64,000 bases of DNA from Sphingomonas baiyangensis (GTDB lineage Bacteria; Pseudomonadota; Alphaproteobacteria; Sphingomonadales; Sphingomonadaceae): the NCBI RefSeq assembly GCF_005144715.1, contig NZ_SWKR01000001.1, forward strand, positions 248,001 to 312,000. Reading direction: 5' to 3'. The notes below the pieces were generated by a model, which was given only the letters and a program-made list of their open reading frames with translations, ran no database searches and was not told the DNA's origin. Numbering within the stretch: the first letter of the stretch is position 1; each line of letters opens with the position of its first letter. Shown piece by piece: positions 14,920 to 24,685 of the stretch. The translations under genes were made by a program, and so were the position numbers.

Positions 14920-17900
14920 CTACCCCGCCGCCTTAGCCAACCCGCGGCTGATCTGTAGCGCGGCGTTCAGCCGCGCCTTGGGCGTCGCGAAGCCGCGGGC
15001 CACCACCAGCTTCATGTCGGGGCGCAGCTTCGCGGTGCCCTCGAGCCGCTGGACATAGGCCATCAGCCCCTCGACCGAAGGGAAGCGATCGCCGTGGAAG
15101 GTCACCAGCGCGCCCTTCGGCCCGACATCGAGCTTGGCGATGCAGGCCTTCTTGGCGTGCAGCTTGGCTTCCATCAGCACCAGCAGATTCTCGGTCGCCT
15201 CGGGCAGCGTGCCGAAGCGGTCGATCAGTTCGGCGGCGAAGGCATCGATGCCGGCGCGATCCTCGACGTCGTTGAGGCGGCGGTACAGCCCCATGCGCAG
15301 GTCGAGATCGGGCACATACTCCTCGGGCAGCATGATCGGCGCATCGACGGTGATCTGAGGCGAGAAATCGGTCGGGCGCAGCTCGCCGTCATCGGCCTTG
15401 CGGCCCGCCTTGGCATCGAGGATCGCCTCCTCGAGCATCGACTGGTACAGTTCGTAGCCGACTTCCTTGATATGGCCCGACTGCTCGTCGCCAAGCAGGT
15501 TGCCGGCGCCGCGAATGTCGAGATCGTGGCTGGCGAGCTGGAAACCCGCGCCCAGCGAGTCGAGATCGGAGAGCACCTTGAGCCGCTTGGTCGCCGCCTC
15601 GGTCATCTGCCGCTCGGGCGGCGTCGTCAGATAGGCATAGGCGCGCGTCTTGGCGCGGCCCACGCGCCCGCGCAGCTGGTATAGCTGCGCCAGCCCGAAC
15701 TTGTCGGCGCGGTTGACGATCATCGTGTTGGCGCTCGGGATGTCGAGCCCGCTCTCGACGATGGTGGTCGATACGAGTACCTCGAACTGCTTATCATAGA
15801 ATGCCGACATGCGTTCTTCGACATCGGTCGGCGCCATCTGGCCGTGCGCGACGATGTAGCGCACTTCGGGCACTTCGGTGCGCAGGAAGCTCTCGATATC
15901 GGGCAGACCGGCGACGCGCGGCGTGACGAAATAGCTCTGGCCACCGCGATAATGCTCGCGCAGCAAGGCCTCGCGGATCACCACCGGGTCCCACGGCATC
16001 ACATAGGTGCGCACCGCGAGGCGATCGACCGGCGGCGTCTGAATGACCGAAAGCTCACGCAGGCCGCTCATCGCCATCTGCAAGGTACGCGGGATCGGCG
16101 TGGCGGTGAGCGTCAGCACGTGAACGTCGGCTTTCATCGCCTTCAGCCGCTCCTTGTGCGTCACGCCGAAGCGCTGCTCCTCGTCGACGATGACGAGCCC
16201 CAGCCGCTTGAAATCGAGCGCCTTGGCGAGCAGCGCATGCGTGCCGATCACCACGTCGATCGTACCGGCTTTAAGCCCCTCCTTCACGCGCTTGGCCTCG
16301 GCGGCGGGCACCAGCCGCGAAATCTGCCCGACCTCGATCGGGAAGCCCTCGAACCGCTGGCTGAAATTGGCGTGATGCTGGCGCGCGAGCAGCGTGGTGG
16401 GGCAGATGACCGCTACCTGCATTCCCGCCATCGCCGCGACGAAGGCGGCACGCAGCGCCACCTCGGTCTTGCCGAAGCCGACATCGCCCACCACCAGCCG
16501 GTCCATCGGCTTGCCTGCCGAAAGATCGCCGAGCACGTCGTCGATCGCGCGGTCCTGGTCCTCGGTTTCCTCATAAGGGAAGCGATCGAGGAAGGCGGGA
16601 TAGCCGCCGGCGTCGGGCTCGGCGACCTGGCCGGGGCGCAGCGCACGCTTGGCCGCCGTGGCGATCAGTTCGCCGGCGATCTCGCGGATGCGCTCCTTCA
16701 TCCGGCTCTTGCGCCGCTGCCAGGCTTCGCCGCCCAGCCGGTCGAGGCTCGCATTCTCCTCGCCCGCGCCGTAGCGGCTCAGCACCTCGAGATTCTCGAC
16801 GGGCACGTAGAGCTTGTCGCCGCCGGCATATTCGAGCGCCACGCAGTCGTGCGGCGCCTTCTGCACGGGAATCTGCGTCAGCCCCTCGTAGCGGCCGATG
16901 CCGTGATCGGCATGGACGACGAGATCGCCCGGCGACAGCGTCGCCAGCTCAGCGAGAAAGGCGTCGGTCGATTTCTTGCGCTTCTTGCGGCGCACCAGCC
17001 GGTCGCCCAGCATGTCCTGCTCGGTCAGCACCGCCACGCCGGGGGCGGTGAAACCGTGATCGAGCGGCAGCACCACGAGCGCAGTCGCCTTGGCGCCGAT
17101 GCCCTGCGCTTCCTGCCAGCCCTCGGCGATCACAGCGTCGTTAAGGCCATGATCGGCAAGCAGCCCCATCAACCGCTCGCGCGCGCCCGCCGAATAGCTG
17201 GCGAGCACGGGCTTGCGGCCTTCCCTGCGCAGCTTGGCAAGATGCGCGACCACCGCTTCGTATACATTCGCCTGCGCGGCGCGCTCGGGCGCGAAATCGC
17301 GCGGGCCATCGACGCCGAAGTCCATCGCGCGGACGCTTTCGGGCTCGTGGAACGGCGTCAGCAGATGCGCCGGGGTCGCCTCCACCGCCTTCGCCCATTC
17401 GTCGGGCAGCAGATAGAGCTGGTCCTGTCCCAAGGGGCGGTAGCTACCCGGATCGCTCGACTGCGCGCGCACGCGATTGGCCTGGTAATCGGCGATCCCC
17501 TCGAACCGCGAAGTCGCCGCCTGCGGCGCGTTCGAATCGCGCAGGATGACGGCATCGTCAGGCAGATGGTCGAACAGCGTCTCCATCCGCTCCTCGAACA
17601 GCGGCAGCCAGTGTTCCATCCCCGCCAGCCGCCGGCCTTCACTGATCGCCTGATATAGCGGATCGCCCGTCGCGGTGGCGCCGAAGCGTTCGCGGTAGCG
17701 CGCGCGGAACCGCTTGATCGTCTCCTCGTCGAGCAGCGCCTCGGACGCCGGCAGCAGCGTGAACCCCTCGACGCGGCCCGTGGTGCGCTGGTCGGCGGGG
17801 TCGAAGCTGCGCACGCTTTCGATCTCGTCGCCGAAGAAGTCGAGCCTCAGCGCATGCTCGGCGCCCGAGGGATAGAGGTCGACCAGCCCGCCGCGGATCG

Positions 17901-18387
17901 CGAACTCGCCCGCATCGTGCACGGTATCGGTGCGGACATAGCCGTTGCCCGCGAGCAGCGCCGCGAGCTTGTCGAGCGAGATGCGCTCGCCGGGCGCAAG
18001 CCGCGCCACCAGCTGGCGGATGCGGAAACGCGTCAGCACGCGCTGCGTGGCGGCGTTGACGGTGGTTAGGAACAGGCGCGGGCGGGCGGGCGCCTGTTGC
18101 AGCGCGTGCAGCGCCGCGAGCCGTTCGGACATCGCGCGCAGCGAGGGGCTGGCGCGATCATAGGGCAGACAGTCCCAGGCGGGGAACTGCACCACCTCGA
18201 TCTCGGGCGCGAAGAACGGCGCGGTGGCGGCGATCGCGCGCATCTCGTTCTCGTCGGCGGCGATGAACACCGCCCCGCCCGGCGCCGCGCGTGTCAGGTC
18301 GGCCAGCAGCGAAGGCACGAAGCCCGCCGGCGCGCCGGCCAGCGTCAGCGGAGTTCGGGCGGCGAGGATCTTTGAAAGGTCTGGCAT
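14920..18387 (-). CDS. mfd: Transcription-repair coupling factor Mfd
   Basis: 1155 residues, standard length. It has an N-terminal UvrB-like domain with the FPAWDCLPYDR region, then an RNA-polymerase-interacting domain (LSPGDLVVHADHGIGRYEG), then a RecG-like SF2 motor with Walker A GDVGFGKTEVALRAAF and DEEQRFGVTHKE, and a C-terminal TRCF domain. Mfd removes stalled RNA polymerase and recruits UvrA to lesions. I chose MPDLSK at 18387; the frame is open upstream but only through repeat sequence. It is followed by no same-strand gene. Confidence 0.97.
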   Translation of the reverse strand: MPDLSKILAARTPLTLAGAPAGFVPSLLADLTRAAPGGAVFIAADENEMRAIAATAPFFAPEIEVVQFPAWDCLPYDRASPSLRAMSERLAALHALQQAPARPRLFLTTVNAATQRVLTRFRIRQLVARLAPGERISLDKLAALLAGNGYVRTDTVHDAGEFAIRGGLVDLYPSGAEHALRLDFFGDEIESVRSFDPADQRTTGRVEGFTLLPASEALLDEETIKRFRARYRERFGATATGDPLYQAISEGRRLAGMEHWLPLFEERMETLFDHLPDDAVILRDSNAPQAATSRFEGIADYQANRVRAQSSDPGSYRPLGQDQLYLLPDEWAKAVEATPAHLLTPFHEPESVRAMDFGVDGPRDFAPERAAQANVYEAVVAHLAKLRREGRKPVLASYSAGARERLMGLLADHGLNDAVIAEGWQEAQGIGAKATALVVLPLDHGFTAPGVAVLTEQDMLGDRLVRRKKRKKSTDAFLAELATLSPGDLVVHADHGIGRYEGLTQIPVQKAPHDCVALEYAGGDKLYVPVENLEVLSRYGAGEENASLDRLGGEAWQRRKSRMKERIREIAGELIATAAKRALRPGQVAEPDAGGYPAFLDRFPYEETEDQDRAIDDVLGDLSAGKPMDRLVVGDVGFGKTEVALRAAFVAAMAGMQVAVICPTTLLARQHHANFSQRFEGFPIEVGQISRLVPAAEAKRVKEGLKAGTIDVVIGTHALLAKALDFKRLGLVIVDEEQRFGVTHKERLKAMKADVHVLTLTATPIPRTLQMAMSGLRELSVIQTPPVDRLAVRTYVMPWDPVVIREALLREHYRGGQSYFVTPRVAGLPDIESFLRTEVPEVRYIVAHGQMAPTDVEERMSAFYDKQFEVLVSTTIVESGLDIPSANTMIVNRADKFGLAQLYQLRGRVGRAKTRAYAYLTTPPERQMTEAATKRLKVLSDLDSLGAGFQLASHDLDIRGAGNLLGDEQSGHIKEVGYELYQSMLEEAILDAKAGRKADDGELRPTDFSPQITVDAPIMLPEEYVPDLDLRMGLYRRLNDVEDRAGIDAFAAELIDRFGTLPEATENLLVLMEAKLHAKKACIAKLDVGPKGALVTFHGDRFPSVEGLMAYVQRLEGTAKLRPDMKLVVARGFATPKARLNAALQISRGLAKAAG

Positions 18388-18413
18388 GATGTTCAAGCGG
18401 TGACCGTCCAAAC

Positions 18414-18440
18414 CCGTTCGTGCTGAGCTTGTCGAAGCAC
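18414..18440. repeat. 27-bp intergenic repeat (TTCGTGCTGAGC family), copy 1
   Basis: CCGTTCGTGCTGAGCTTGTCG and the next six bases match the unit at 20944-20970 with one change. A degenerate relative (GAGCCTGTCGAAGGG) follows at about 18497-18512. It fills the gap between mfd and sdhE. Confidence 0.75.
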
Positions 18441-18530
18441 CGTCCTTCCCTGCGACGGTAGAAAGTGGGAGTACGGCCCTTCGGCGGGCCTGCCCGGAGC
18501 CTGTCGAAGGGCTCGGGGCGAGCGAGTGGT

Positions 18531-18797
18531 TTAGCGCGCGATCGGCACGTAATTCAGCGTCTCCAGCGCCGCCATCAGCGGTCCGCGATACTGCACGGGC
18601 ACCGCCTGCGTCCCCATCGCCCACGCCATGATGTCGACATCCTGTTCCTCGAGCAGCGTCTCGAACAGCGCGATCTCGTCGTCGCCCCAGCGCACATGAT
18701 GCGCATCGAAGAAGCCGCCGATCAGCAGATCGGCCTCCTTGGTGCCGCGATGCCATGCGCGAAAGCGCAGCCGCTTCAATCGATGTTCGCGATCCAT
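18531..18797 (-). CDS. sdhE: FAD assembly factor SdhE (succinate dehydrogenase assembly factor 2)
   Basis: 88 residues, typical length. The RxWHRG motif (RAWHRGTKEAD) near residues 13-23 is the flavinylation signature of SdhE/SDH5 (usually RRGMxExD), and the helical bundle residues FFDAHH and LLEEQDVDIMAW follow. It promotes covalent FAD attachment to SdhA. The gene is divergent from recG with 72 bp between starts, an arrangement shared by many alphaproteobacteria (sdhE between mfd and recG). Confidence 0.92.
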   Translation of the reverse strand: MDREHRLKRLRFRAWHRGTKEADLLIGGFFDAHHVRWGDDEIALFETLLEEQDVDIMAWAMGTQAVPVQYRGPLMAALETLNYVPIAR

Positions 18798-18869
18798 GCC
18801 ACCTCCAACGCCGATAAGCCGGCGGGCGCTGGCGGCGACCGTCGGCTGGTGTATGGGGGGCAGATAGGC

Positions 18870-20930
18870 ATGCGACCCGATTTGCTCAATCCACTGTTCG
18901 CCGAAGTCACTGCGCTCAAGGGCGTGGGACCGGCGCTCGCCAAGCCGCTCGAACGGCTCAAGCTGTCGCGCGTGGTCGATGTCGCGTTCCACATGCCGAC
19001 GGGCTGGGTCGATCGCGTGCCGCGCGACGAACTCGACGCCGCCGATGCCGGCCGCGTCATCGCGATCACGCTCACCGCGATCGACTATCGAAGCTCGCAA
19101 GGCCGCGGACCGAACCGCGCGCGCGCGGTGGATGCCAAGGGCAACACCGTCAGTCTCGTCTATTTCGGCGGCCATTCGGGTTGGGTGAAGAAGCTGTTTC
19201 CGCTCGGCGAGCCACGTTTCGTGTCGGGCAAGCTCGAACTCTATGGCGAGGAATTGCAGATCGTCCATCCCGACATTGTCGTGCCGCCTGCCGAAGCCGA
19301 GACGGTGGGCGGGCGCGAGGCAGTGTATCCGCAGGCCGAAGGCATCAATTCGAAGCGGCTTGCGGGCTTCGCCGCACAGGCGATCGAACGCGCGCCCGAT
19401 CTGCCCGAATGGATCGAGCCGAGCGTGCTCGCACAGCATGGCTGGCCGGGCTGGCGCGCGGCGCTGGCGGCGATCCACGCCGATCCCGCCGATGCCAGCG
19501 CGCGCGCGCGGCTCGCCTATGACGAGCTGTTCGCCAACCAGCTCGCGCTGCTGCTGGTGCGCGGCGAGGCACGCGCCAGGCGCGGGCGCGCGCTGGCGGG
19601 CGACGGGCGGCTGCGCGCGCGGCCGAACCTGCCCTATGCCCCAACCAGCGCACAGGCGCGCACCATCGCCGAGATCGAGGGCGACCTGGCGCAGAGCCGC
19701 CCGATGCTGAGGCTGCTCCAGGGCGATGTCGGATCGGGCAAGACGCTGGTGGCGACGATGGCGCTGCTGATCGCCGCCGAGGCGGGCGCGCAGGGCGCGC
19801 TGCTGGCGCCCACCGAAATCCTCGCGCGCCAGCATCACGAGAACCTCTCGCGGATGCTGGCGGGCATCGCCAGCGTCGCCATCCTCACGGGACGCGACAA
19901 GGGCCGCGTGCGCGAGGGCGTGCTGATGGGCCTCGCCGACGGATCGATCGACATCCTGATCGGCACCCACGCCATCTTTCAGGACACGGTGACCTATCGC
20001 GATCTGGGGCTGGTGGTGGTGGACGAGCAGCATCGCTTCGGCGTCGCGCAGCGGATGCTGCTGCAAGGCAAGGCGCAACGCCCGCCGCATCTGCTGGTAA
20101 TGACCGCCACGCCCATCCCGCGCACGCTGACGCTGGCGCAATATGGCGAGATGGACGTCAGCCGACTGGACGAGATGCCGCCGGGCCGCGAGCCGATCGA
20201 GACGCGCGTGGTGTCGGAGGACCGGCTGGCCGAAGTGGTCGAGGCGCTGGGGCGGCATCTGGAAGGCGGCGGCCAGGCCTATTGGGTGTGCCCGCTCGTC
20301 GAGGAAAGCGAGAAGTCCGATCTTGCCGCCGCCGAGGAGCGCGCCGAGACGCTCCGCCGCCGCTTCGGCGACGATGCCGTCGCGCTGGTGCATGGCCGCA
20401 TGAAGCCGCCCGAAAAGGACGCCGAGATGGCGCGCTTCTCCTCGGCGCGCGCGGGCGTGCTGGTGGCGACGACGGTGATCGAGGTGGGCGTCGACGTGCC
20501 CAACGCGACGCTCATCGTCATCGAACATGCCGACCGCTTCGGCCTTGCCCAGCTGCACCAGCTGCGCGGGCGCGTGGGGCGCGGCGGCGGGAAGTCGGTC
20601 TGCCTGCTGCTGCGCGGCGCGACACTGAGCGAGACGGCACGTGCGCGCCTGGCGCTGATGCGCGAAAGCAACGACGGCTTCCGCATCGCCGAGGAGGATC
20701 TGCGGCTGCGTGGCGCCGGCGAGCTGCTGGGCACGCGCCAGTCGGGCGAGGCGGCGTTCCGGCTGGCCACGCCCGAACTGCTCAGCGAGCTGCTGCCGAT
20801 TGCAAACGCGGACGCGCGCCTACTCGTCGATCGCGACGGCGGCCTCGCCGGCCCACGCGGCGCCGCGGCGCGGCTGGCGCTCTATCTGTTCGAGCGCGAT
20901 GCAGGGGTGGCGCTGCTGCGATCGGGGTAG
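18870..20930 (+). CDS. recG: ATP-dependent DNA helicase RecG
   Basis: 686 residues. N-terminal wedge/OB domain (GVGPALAKPLERL, then the FGGHSGWVKKLFPLG region), helicase Walker A GDVGSGKTLVATMA, DEQHRFG box, TATPIPRTL, and C-terminal QLRGRVGRGGGKSVC with the TRG-like region. RecG remodels stalled forks and Holliday junctions. ATG 18870 is preceded by a G-rich ribosome binding site. Divergent from sdhE. Confidence 0.96.
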   Translation: MRPDLLNPLFAEVTALKGVGPALAKPLERLKLSRVVDVAFHMPTGWVDRVPRDELDAADAGRVIAITLTAIDYRSSQGRGPNRARAVDAKGNTVSLVYFGGHSGWVKKLFPLGEPRFVSGKLELYGEELQIVHPDIVVPPAEAETVGGREAVYPQAEGINSKRLAGFAAQAIERAPDLPEWIEPSVLAQHGWPGWRAALAAIHADPADASARARLAYDELFANQLALLLVRGEARARRGRALAGDGRLRARPNLPYAPTSAQARTIAEIEGDLAQSRPMLRLLQGDVGSGKTLVATMALLIAAEAGAQGALLAPTEILARQHHENLSRMLAGIASVAILTGRDKGRVREGVLMGLADGSIDILIGTHAIFQDTVTYRDLGLVVVDEQHRFGVAQRMLLQGKAQRPPHLLVMTATPIPRTLTLAQYGEMDVSRLDEMPPGREPIETRVVSEDRLAEVVEALGRHLEGGGQAYWVCPLVEESEKSDLAAAEERAETLRRRFGDDAVALVHGRMKPPEKDAEMARFSSARAGVLVATTVIEVGVDVPNATLIVIEHADRFGLAQLHQLRGRVGRGGGKSVCLLLRGATLSETARARLALMRESNDGFRIAEEDLRLRGAGELLGTRQSGEAAFRLATPELLSELLPIANADARLLVDRDGGLAGPRGAAARLALYLFERDAGVALLRSG

Positions 20931-20943
20931 CGCTTCACGCCTA

Positions 20944-21017
20944 CCGTTCGTGCTGAGCCTGTCGAAGCACTGCTCTTTCTTGGAAGAACGGCACTTCGAC
21001 AAGCTCAGTGCGAACGG
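20944..21017. repeat. Paired inverted copies of the TTCGTGCTGAGC repeat
   Basis: Left arm 20944-20970 and right arm 20991-21017 are inverted copies with 5 mismatches in 27 and a 20-base loop. This is the bipartite form of the unit seen singly at 18414-18440. It lies just after the recG stop. It could fold as a long hairpin in the recG transcript. Confidence 0.8.
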
Positions 21018-21020
21018 GAG

Positions 21021-21058
21021 GGGGCAACGCTTCCCCATACAACCGACAGCGTTGCCCC
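21021..21058. repeat. 10-bp inverted repeat upstream of the ABC-F gene
   Basis: GGGGCAACGC (21021-21030) and GCGTTGCCCC (21049-21058) are exact inverted complements around an 18-base loop, 30 bp before the ABC-F start. It may be a leader hairpin; no T-run follows. Confidence 0.55.
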
Positions 21059-21088
21059 TGCCCGCCCTCTCGCCTATCAGCCGCCGCC

Positions 21089-22972
21089 ATGATCCGGTTC
21101 GACGGCATCACCGTTCGCCTCGGCGGCAACACCATCCTCGACGGCGTGTCGGCGGCCCTGCCGCCCGGCGCGCGCGTGGGGCTGGTGGGCCGTAACGGCG
21201 CGGGCAAGTCGACGCTGATGCGCGTGCTGACGGGCGGGCTCGAACCCGATTCGGGTGGCATCGATCTGCCGAGCGGCGCGCGGATCGGCTATCTCGAACA
21301 GGAAGCGCCCGCAGGCGACGGCACGCCGATCGCCACTGTGCTCGCCGCCGATCGCGAGCGCGCCGAGCTGATGGCGATCGCCGACGACGAAGCCGATCCG
21401 GTTGCCGCCGCTGCCGCGCACGAACGGCTGAACGCGCTGGGCGCGCATGCCGCCCCGGCGCGTGCCGCGCGCATCCTTGCCGGGCTCGGCTTCGACGAGG
21501 CGGCACAGCACTGCCCGCTCGACAGTTTCTCGGGCGGCTGGCGGATGCGCGTGGGGCTGGCGGCGCTCCTGTTCTCGCAGCCCGATCTGCTGCTGCTCGA
21601 CGAGCCATCGAACCATCTCGATCTCGAAGCGACCTTGTGGCTCGAGGATTTCCTGCGCTCCTATTCGGCAACGATGCTGATCGTCAGCCATGAGCGCGAT
21701 CTGCTCAACAACGTCGCCGACCACATCCTGCATCTCGATCACGGCCGCACGCAGCTGTACGTCGGCGGCTATGATGCGTTCGAGCGGCAGAAGCGCGAGC
21801 GCGCCGCGCATCAGGCCGCCGCGCGCGAGCGTCAGCTGGCCGAGCGCGCCAAGCTCCAGGCGTTCGTCGATCGCTGGCGCTACAAGGCGCACAGCGCCCG
21901 CCAGGCGCAGAGCCGGATGAAGGCGCTGGCGAAGATGGAGCCGGTGGCCGCGATGGCCGACGATCCCAGCCTGGTCTTCGATTTCCCCAGCCCCGCCGAA
22001 CTGAAGCCGCCGCTGCTCGTGCTCGATCAGGCCGCTGTCGGCTACGAGGCGGGTAACCCCATCCTCAAGCGCCTGAACCTCCGGCTCGATCCCGACGATC
22101 GCGTCGCGCTCTTGGGCCGCAACGGCAACGGCAAGACCACGCTGGCGCGACTGCTGGCGGGGCAGCTGGCGGCGATGGACGGTACGATGACTGCCGCGGG
22201 CAAGCTGCGCGTCGGCTATTTCACCCAGTATCAGGTCGAGGAACTCGATTCGGACGACACGCCGCTCGATCACATGGCGCGGCTGATGCCCGGCGCGCCG
22301 CCCAAGGCGGTGCGCGCGCAGCTCGGGCGCTTCGGCTTCACCGGCGACATGGCGACGCGCAGCGTCGGGCGCATGTCGGGCGGCGAGCGCGCGCGTCTGG
22401 CGCTCGCGCTGGTGACGCGCGACGCGCCGCACCTGCTGATCCTCGACGAACCGACCAACCATCTCGACGTCGACGCGCGCGAGGCGCTGGTGCAGGCGCT
22501 GGCGGCGTTCGAAGGCGCGGTGGTGGTCGTCAGCCACGACCGCCACATGCTCGAACTCACCGCCGACCGGCTCGTGCTCGTCGACGGCGGCACCGCGCGC
22601 AGCTTCGACGGATCGATCGCCGACTATACGCAGATGGTATTGGGCCGCGACGGCGCGGGAAGCGCCTCGTCGCCCGCAAAGGCCGCGAGCAACAAGGCCG
22701 AAGCGCGTCGCGCATCGGCCGAGGCGCGCGATCGCCAGCGCGAACTGCGCAAGGCCGCCAAGGCCGCCGAGAGCGAGATCGCGAAGCTCGAAGCGCGCCG
22801 CGCGGTGCTCGACCGCGCCATGTTCGAGCCAGGATCGGCCGCCCCCGCCGAGGCCGGCCGAACGATGACCGACCTCCTGCGCGAGCGCGCCGAAGTCTCC
22901 ACGAAGCTCGAAGCCGCCGAAGCGCGCTGGCTCGAAGCCGCCGAGGCGATCGAAGGCGACATGGCCGCCTGA
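21089..22972 (+). CDS. ABC-F family ATPase (YheS-like)
   Basis: 627 residues: two ABC cassettes without membrane domains. Walker A motifs GRNGAGKST and GRNGNGKTT, signatures FSGGWRMR and MSGGERAR, Walker B LLLLDEPSNHLD and LLILDEPTNHLD, with the P-site-tRNA-interaction linker between them (KLQAFVDRWRYKAHSARQAQSR) and a C-terminal coiled coil (about 540-627). ABC-F proteins act on the ribosome to resolve stalled or faulty translation. The linker and C-tail favour YheS over EttA. Convergent with the next gene, 13 bp apart. Confidence 0.9.
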   Translation: MIRFDGITVRLGGNTILDGVSAALPPGARVGLVGRNGAGKSTLMRVLTGGLEPDSGGIDLPSGARIGYLEQEAPAGDGTPIATVLAADRERAELMAIADDEADPVAAAAAHERLNALGAHAAPARAARILAGLGFDEAAQHCPLDSFSGGWRMRVGLAALLFSQPDLLLLDEPSNHLDLEATLWLEDFLRSYSATMLIVSHERDLLNNVADHILHLDHGRTQLYVGGYDAFERQKRERAAHQAAARERQLAERAKLQAFVDRWRYKAHSARQAQSRMKALAKMEPVAAMADDPSLVFDFPSPAELKPPLLVLDQAAVGYEAGNPILKRLNLRLDPDDRVALLGRNGNGKTTLARLLAGQLAAMDGTMTAAGKLRVGYFTQYQVEELDSDDTPLDHMARLMPGAPPKAVRAQLGRFGFTGDMATRSVGRMSGGERARLALALVTRDAPHLLILDEPTNHLDVDAREALVQALAAFEGAVVVVSHDRHMLELTADRLVLVDGGTARSFDGSIADYTQMVLGRDGAGSASSPAKAASNKAEARRASAEARDRQRELRKAAKAAESEIAKLEARRAVLDRAMFEPGSAAPAEAGRTMTDLLRERAEVSTKLEAAEARWLEAAEAIEGDMAA

Positions 22973-22985
22973 TCGCCGCGCCGGC

Positions 22986-24344
22986 TCAGCCGAGCACCGC
23001 GGTCAGGTTGAGAAACTCGTGCAGCCCCCATGGCCCCAGCTCGCGCCCATGGCCCGACCGCTTGATGCCGCCGAACGGCGCTTCGGGGATCGAGGCGAGC
23101 ATCCGGTTCACCGCGATCATGCCGGCGGCGATGTCGCGTTCGAAGCGTTCGCGCTCGCCGGCATCCTGCGTCCACACGCTCGACCCCAGCCCGAACGGCA
23201 CATCGTTGGCGAGCGCGATGGCATCGTCGATATCGGCGGCGCGGAACAGCATCGCGACGGGGCCGAACAGCTCCTCCTGCGCCGTCGGCGCGTCGCGCGG
23301 CACGTCGACGAGAATGCCCGGCGTCAGATACGCGCCCGGCATCGGCGGCTGCTCGGCACCGAACAGCAGGCGCGCGCCCTCGGCCTGCGCCTTGGCCACC
23401 TGATCGACCACGGTATCGCGCTGCTCGAAGCTCGACAGCGGCCCCATGTCGACATCGTCCATCGGATCGCCGATCGTCACCGCGCGCATCGCCGCCTCGA
23501 ACCGCTCGAGGAACGCGTCGTACACATCGGTGTGGATGATCATGCGCTTGGCGCAGATGCACGATTGCCCGGCATTCTGGATGCGCGCCTTGGCGGCGAC
23601 CTTCGCCGCTTCGTCGAGATCGGCCGAGGGCATGACGATGAAGGGGTCCGACCCGCCGAGCTCAAGCACCACCTTCTTGAGCAGCCGGCCGGTGGCTTCG
23701 GCCACCTTGGCGCCGGCTCCCTCGCTGCCCGTCAGCGTCGCGGCGACGATGCGATCGTCGGCGAGGATCGCCTCGACCGCCTGCGACTTGACCGCGAGAT
23801 TCTGGAACAGTCCCGCCGGCGCACCCGCCTTGTCGACCATCTCGACGATCGCCTGCGCGCAGCCCTGCGTGATCGAGGCGTGCTTGAGCAGGCCGACATT
23901 GCCGCCCAGAAGCGTGGGCGCAAGGAAGCGCACTACCTGCCAATAGGGGAAGTTCCACGGCATGATCGCGAGCACCGGCCCCATCGGGCGCCACAGCGCG
24001 CGTGCCGGCGTACCGTCGGCGGTCGCGATCGTCACCGGCTCGAGCATCGCCGGGCCGTGCTCGGCGTAATGACGAAGGCCCGCGGCGCATTTGTCGACCT
24101 CGGCGAGCGCCGACTTGTACGTCTTGCCCATTTCACACACCGCGATGCGCGCGAGCCGCTCGCGCTCGTGCTCGAAGGCGTCGGCGATGCGCGCCAGCAG
24201 GGCTGCACGCTCGTCAGCCGGAGTGAGCCGCCACTTGCGCCACGCCTTGTCGGCGGCGGCGAGCTTGGCTTCGATCGCGGCCTCGTCGTCGATCGGCAGC
24301 GCCTCGCCGGGTTGGCCGGTCGCGGGGTTCGTCGTCTGGAACAT
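22986..24344 (-). CDS. NAD(P)-dependent succinate-semialdehyde dehydrogenase (Sad/YneI-like)
   Basis: 452 residues, an aldehyde dehydrogenase of the short YneI/Sad subgroup. Catalytic Cys262 in NAGQSCICAKR, general base Glu228 in LELGGSDP, cofactor region MPWNFPYWQVVR. It oxidises succinate semialdehyde, or a similar aldehyde, to the acid. A single-gene unit divergent from xseB. The exact aldehyde is not determined by sequence. Confidence 0.9.
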   Translation of the reverse strand: MFQTTNPATGQPGEALPIDDEAAIEAKLAAADKAWRKWRLTPADERAALLARIADAFEHERERLARIAVCEMGKTYKSALAEVDKCAAGLRHYAEHGPAMLEPVTIATADGTPARALWRPMGPVLAIMPWNFPYWQVVRFLAPTLLGGNVGLLKHASITQGCAQAIVEMVDKAGAPAGLFQNLAVKSQAVEAILADDRIVAATLTGSEGAGAKVAEATGRLLKKVVLELGGSDPFIVMPSADLDEAAKVAAKARIQNAGQSCICAKRMIIHTDVYDAFLERFEAAMRAVTIGDPMDDVDMGPLSSFEQRDTVVDQVAKAQAEGARLLFGAEQPPMPGAYLTPGILVDVPRDAPTAQEELFGPVAMLFRAADIDDAIALANDVPFGLGSSVWTQDAGERERFERDIAAGMIAVNRMLASIPEAPFGGIKRSGHGRELGPWGLHEFLNLTAVLG

Positions 24345-24439
24345 CGGTTTCCTCGTTGCGAATGGGTGATCGGCACAGCCAACGTGCCGATGTGCGCGGG
24401 AGTTGCAACGCGCCCCCCGTCTGCCGCATAGCGTGCCGC

Positions 24440-24685
24440 ATGGCTGAAGATGCGGGCATCACCGGGCTTTCGTTCGAGGAAGCGCTGAAGGAACTCGAAC
24501 GGATCGTCGCGCGCCTCGAAAGCGGCGATGCACAGTTGCAGGAGGCGATCGACCTCTACGAACGTGGCGACCGGCTGCGCCGGCAATGCGCCGCGCGGCT
24601 CGATGCCGCGCAGGCGCGGATCGAGGCGATCCGGCTCGATGGCGAGGGCCGCCCCGCCGGCACCCAGCCCTTCGGCAATTCGTGA
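24440..24685 (+). CDS. xseB: Exodeoxyribonuclease VII small subunit
   Basis: 81 residues. LSFEEALKELERIVARLESG is the XseB signature, followed by the long helix LQEAIDLYERGDRLRRQC. It binds XseA (not in this window) to form ExoVII. The ATG at 24440 gives MAEDAG; an upstream in-frame ATG (24356) is not conserved. The stop overlaps the GTG start of ispA in GTGA, so translation is coupled. Confidence 0.94.
   Translation: MAEDAGITGLSFEEALKELERIVARLESGDAQLQEAIDLYERGDRLRRQCAARLDAAQARIEAIRLDGEGRPAGTQPFGNS

Noticed and set aside
15844..17658. 604-codon plus-strand open frame
   Set aside because: Antisense to mfd motor motifs; a shadow frame of high-GC coding DNA.
18531..20558. 675-codon minus-strand frame ending in SdhE
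   Set aside because: Only the last 88 codons (SdhE) are a real protein. The upstream part is antisense to recG.
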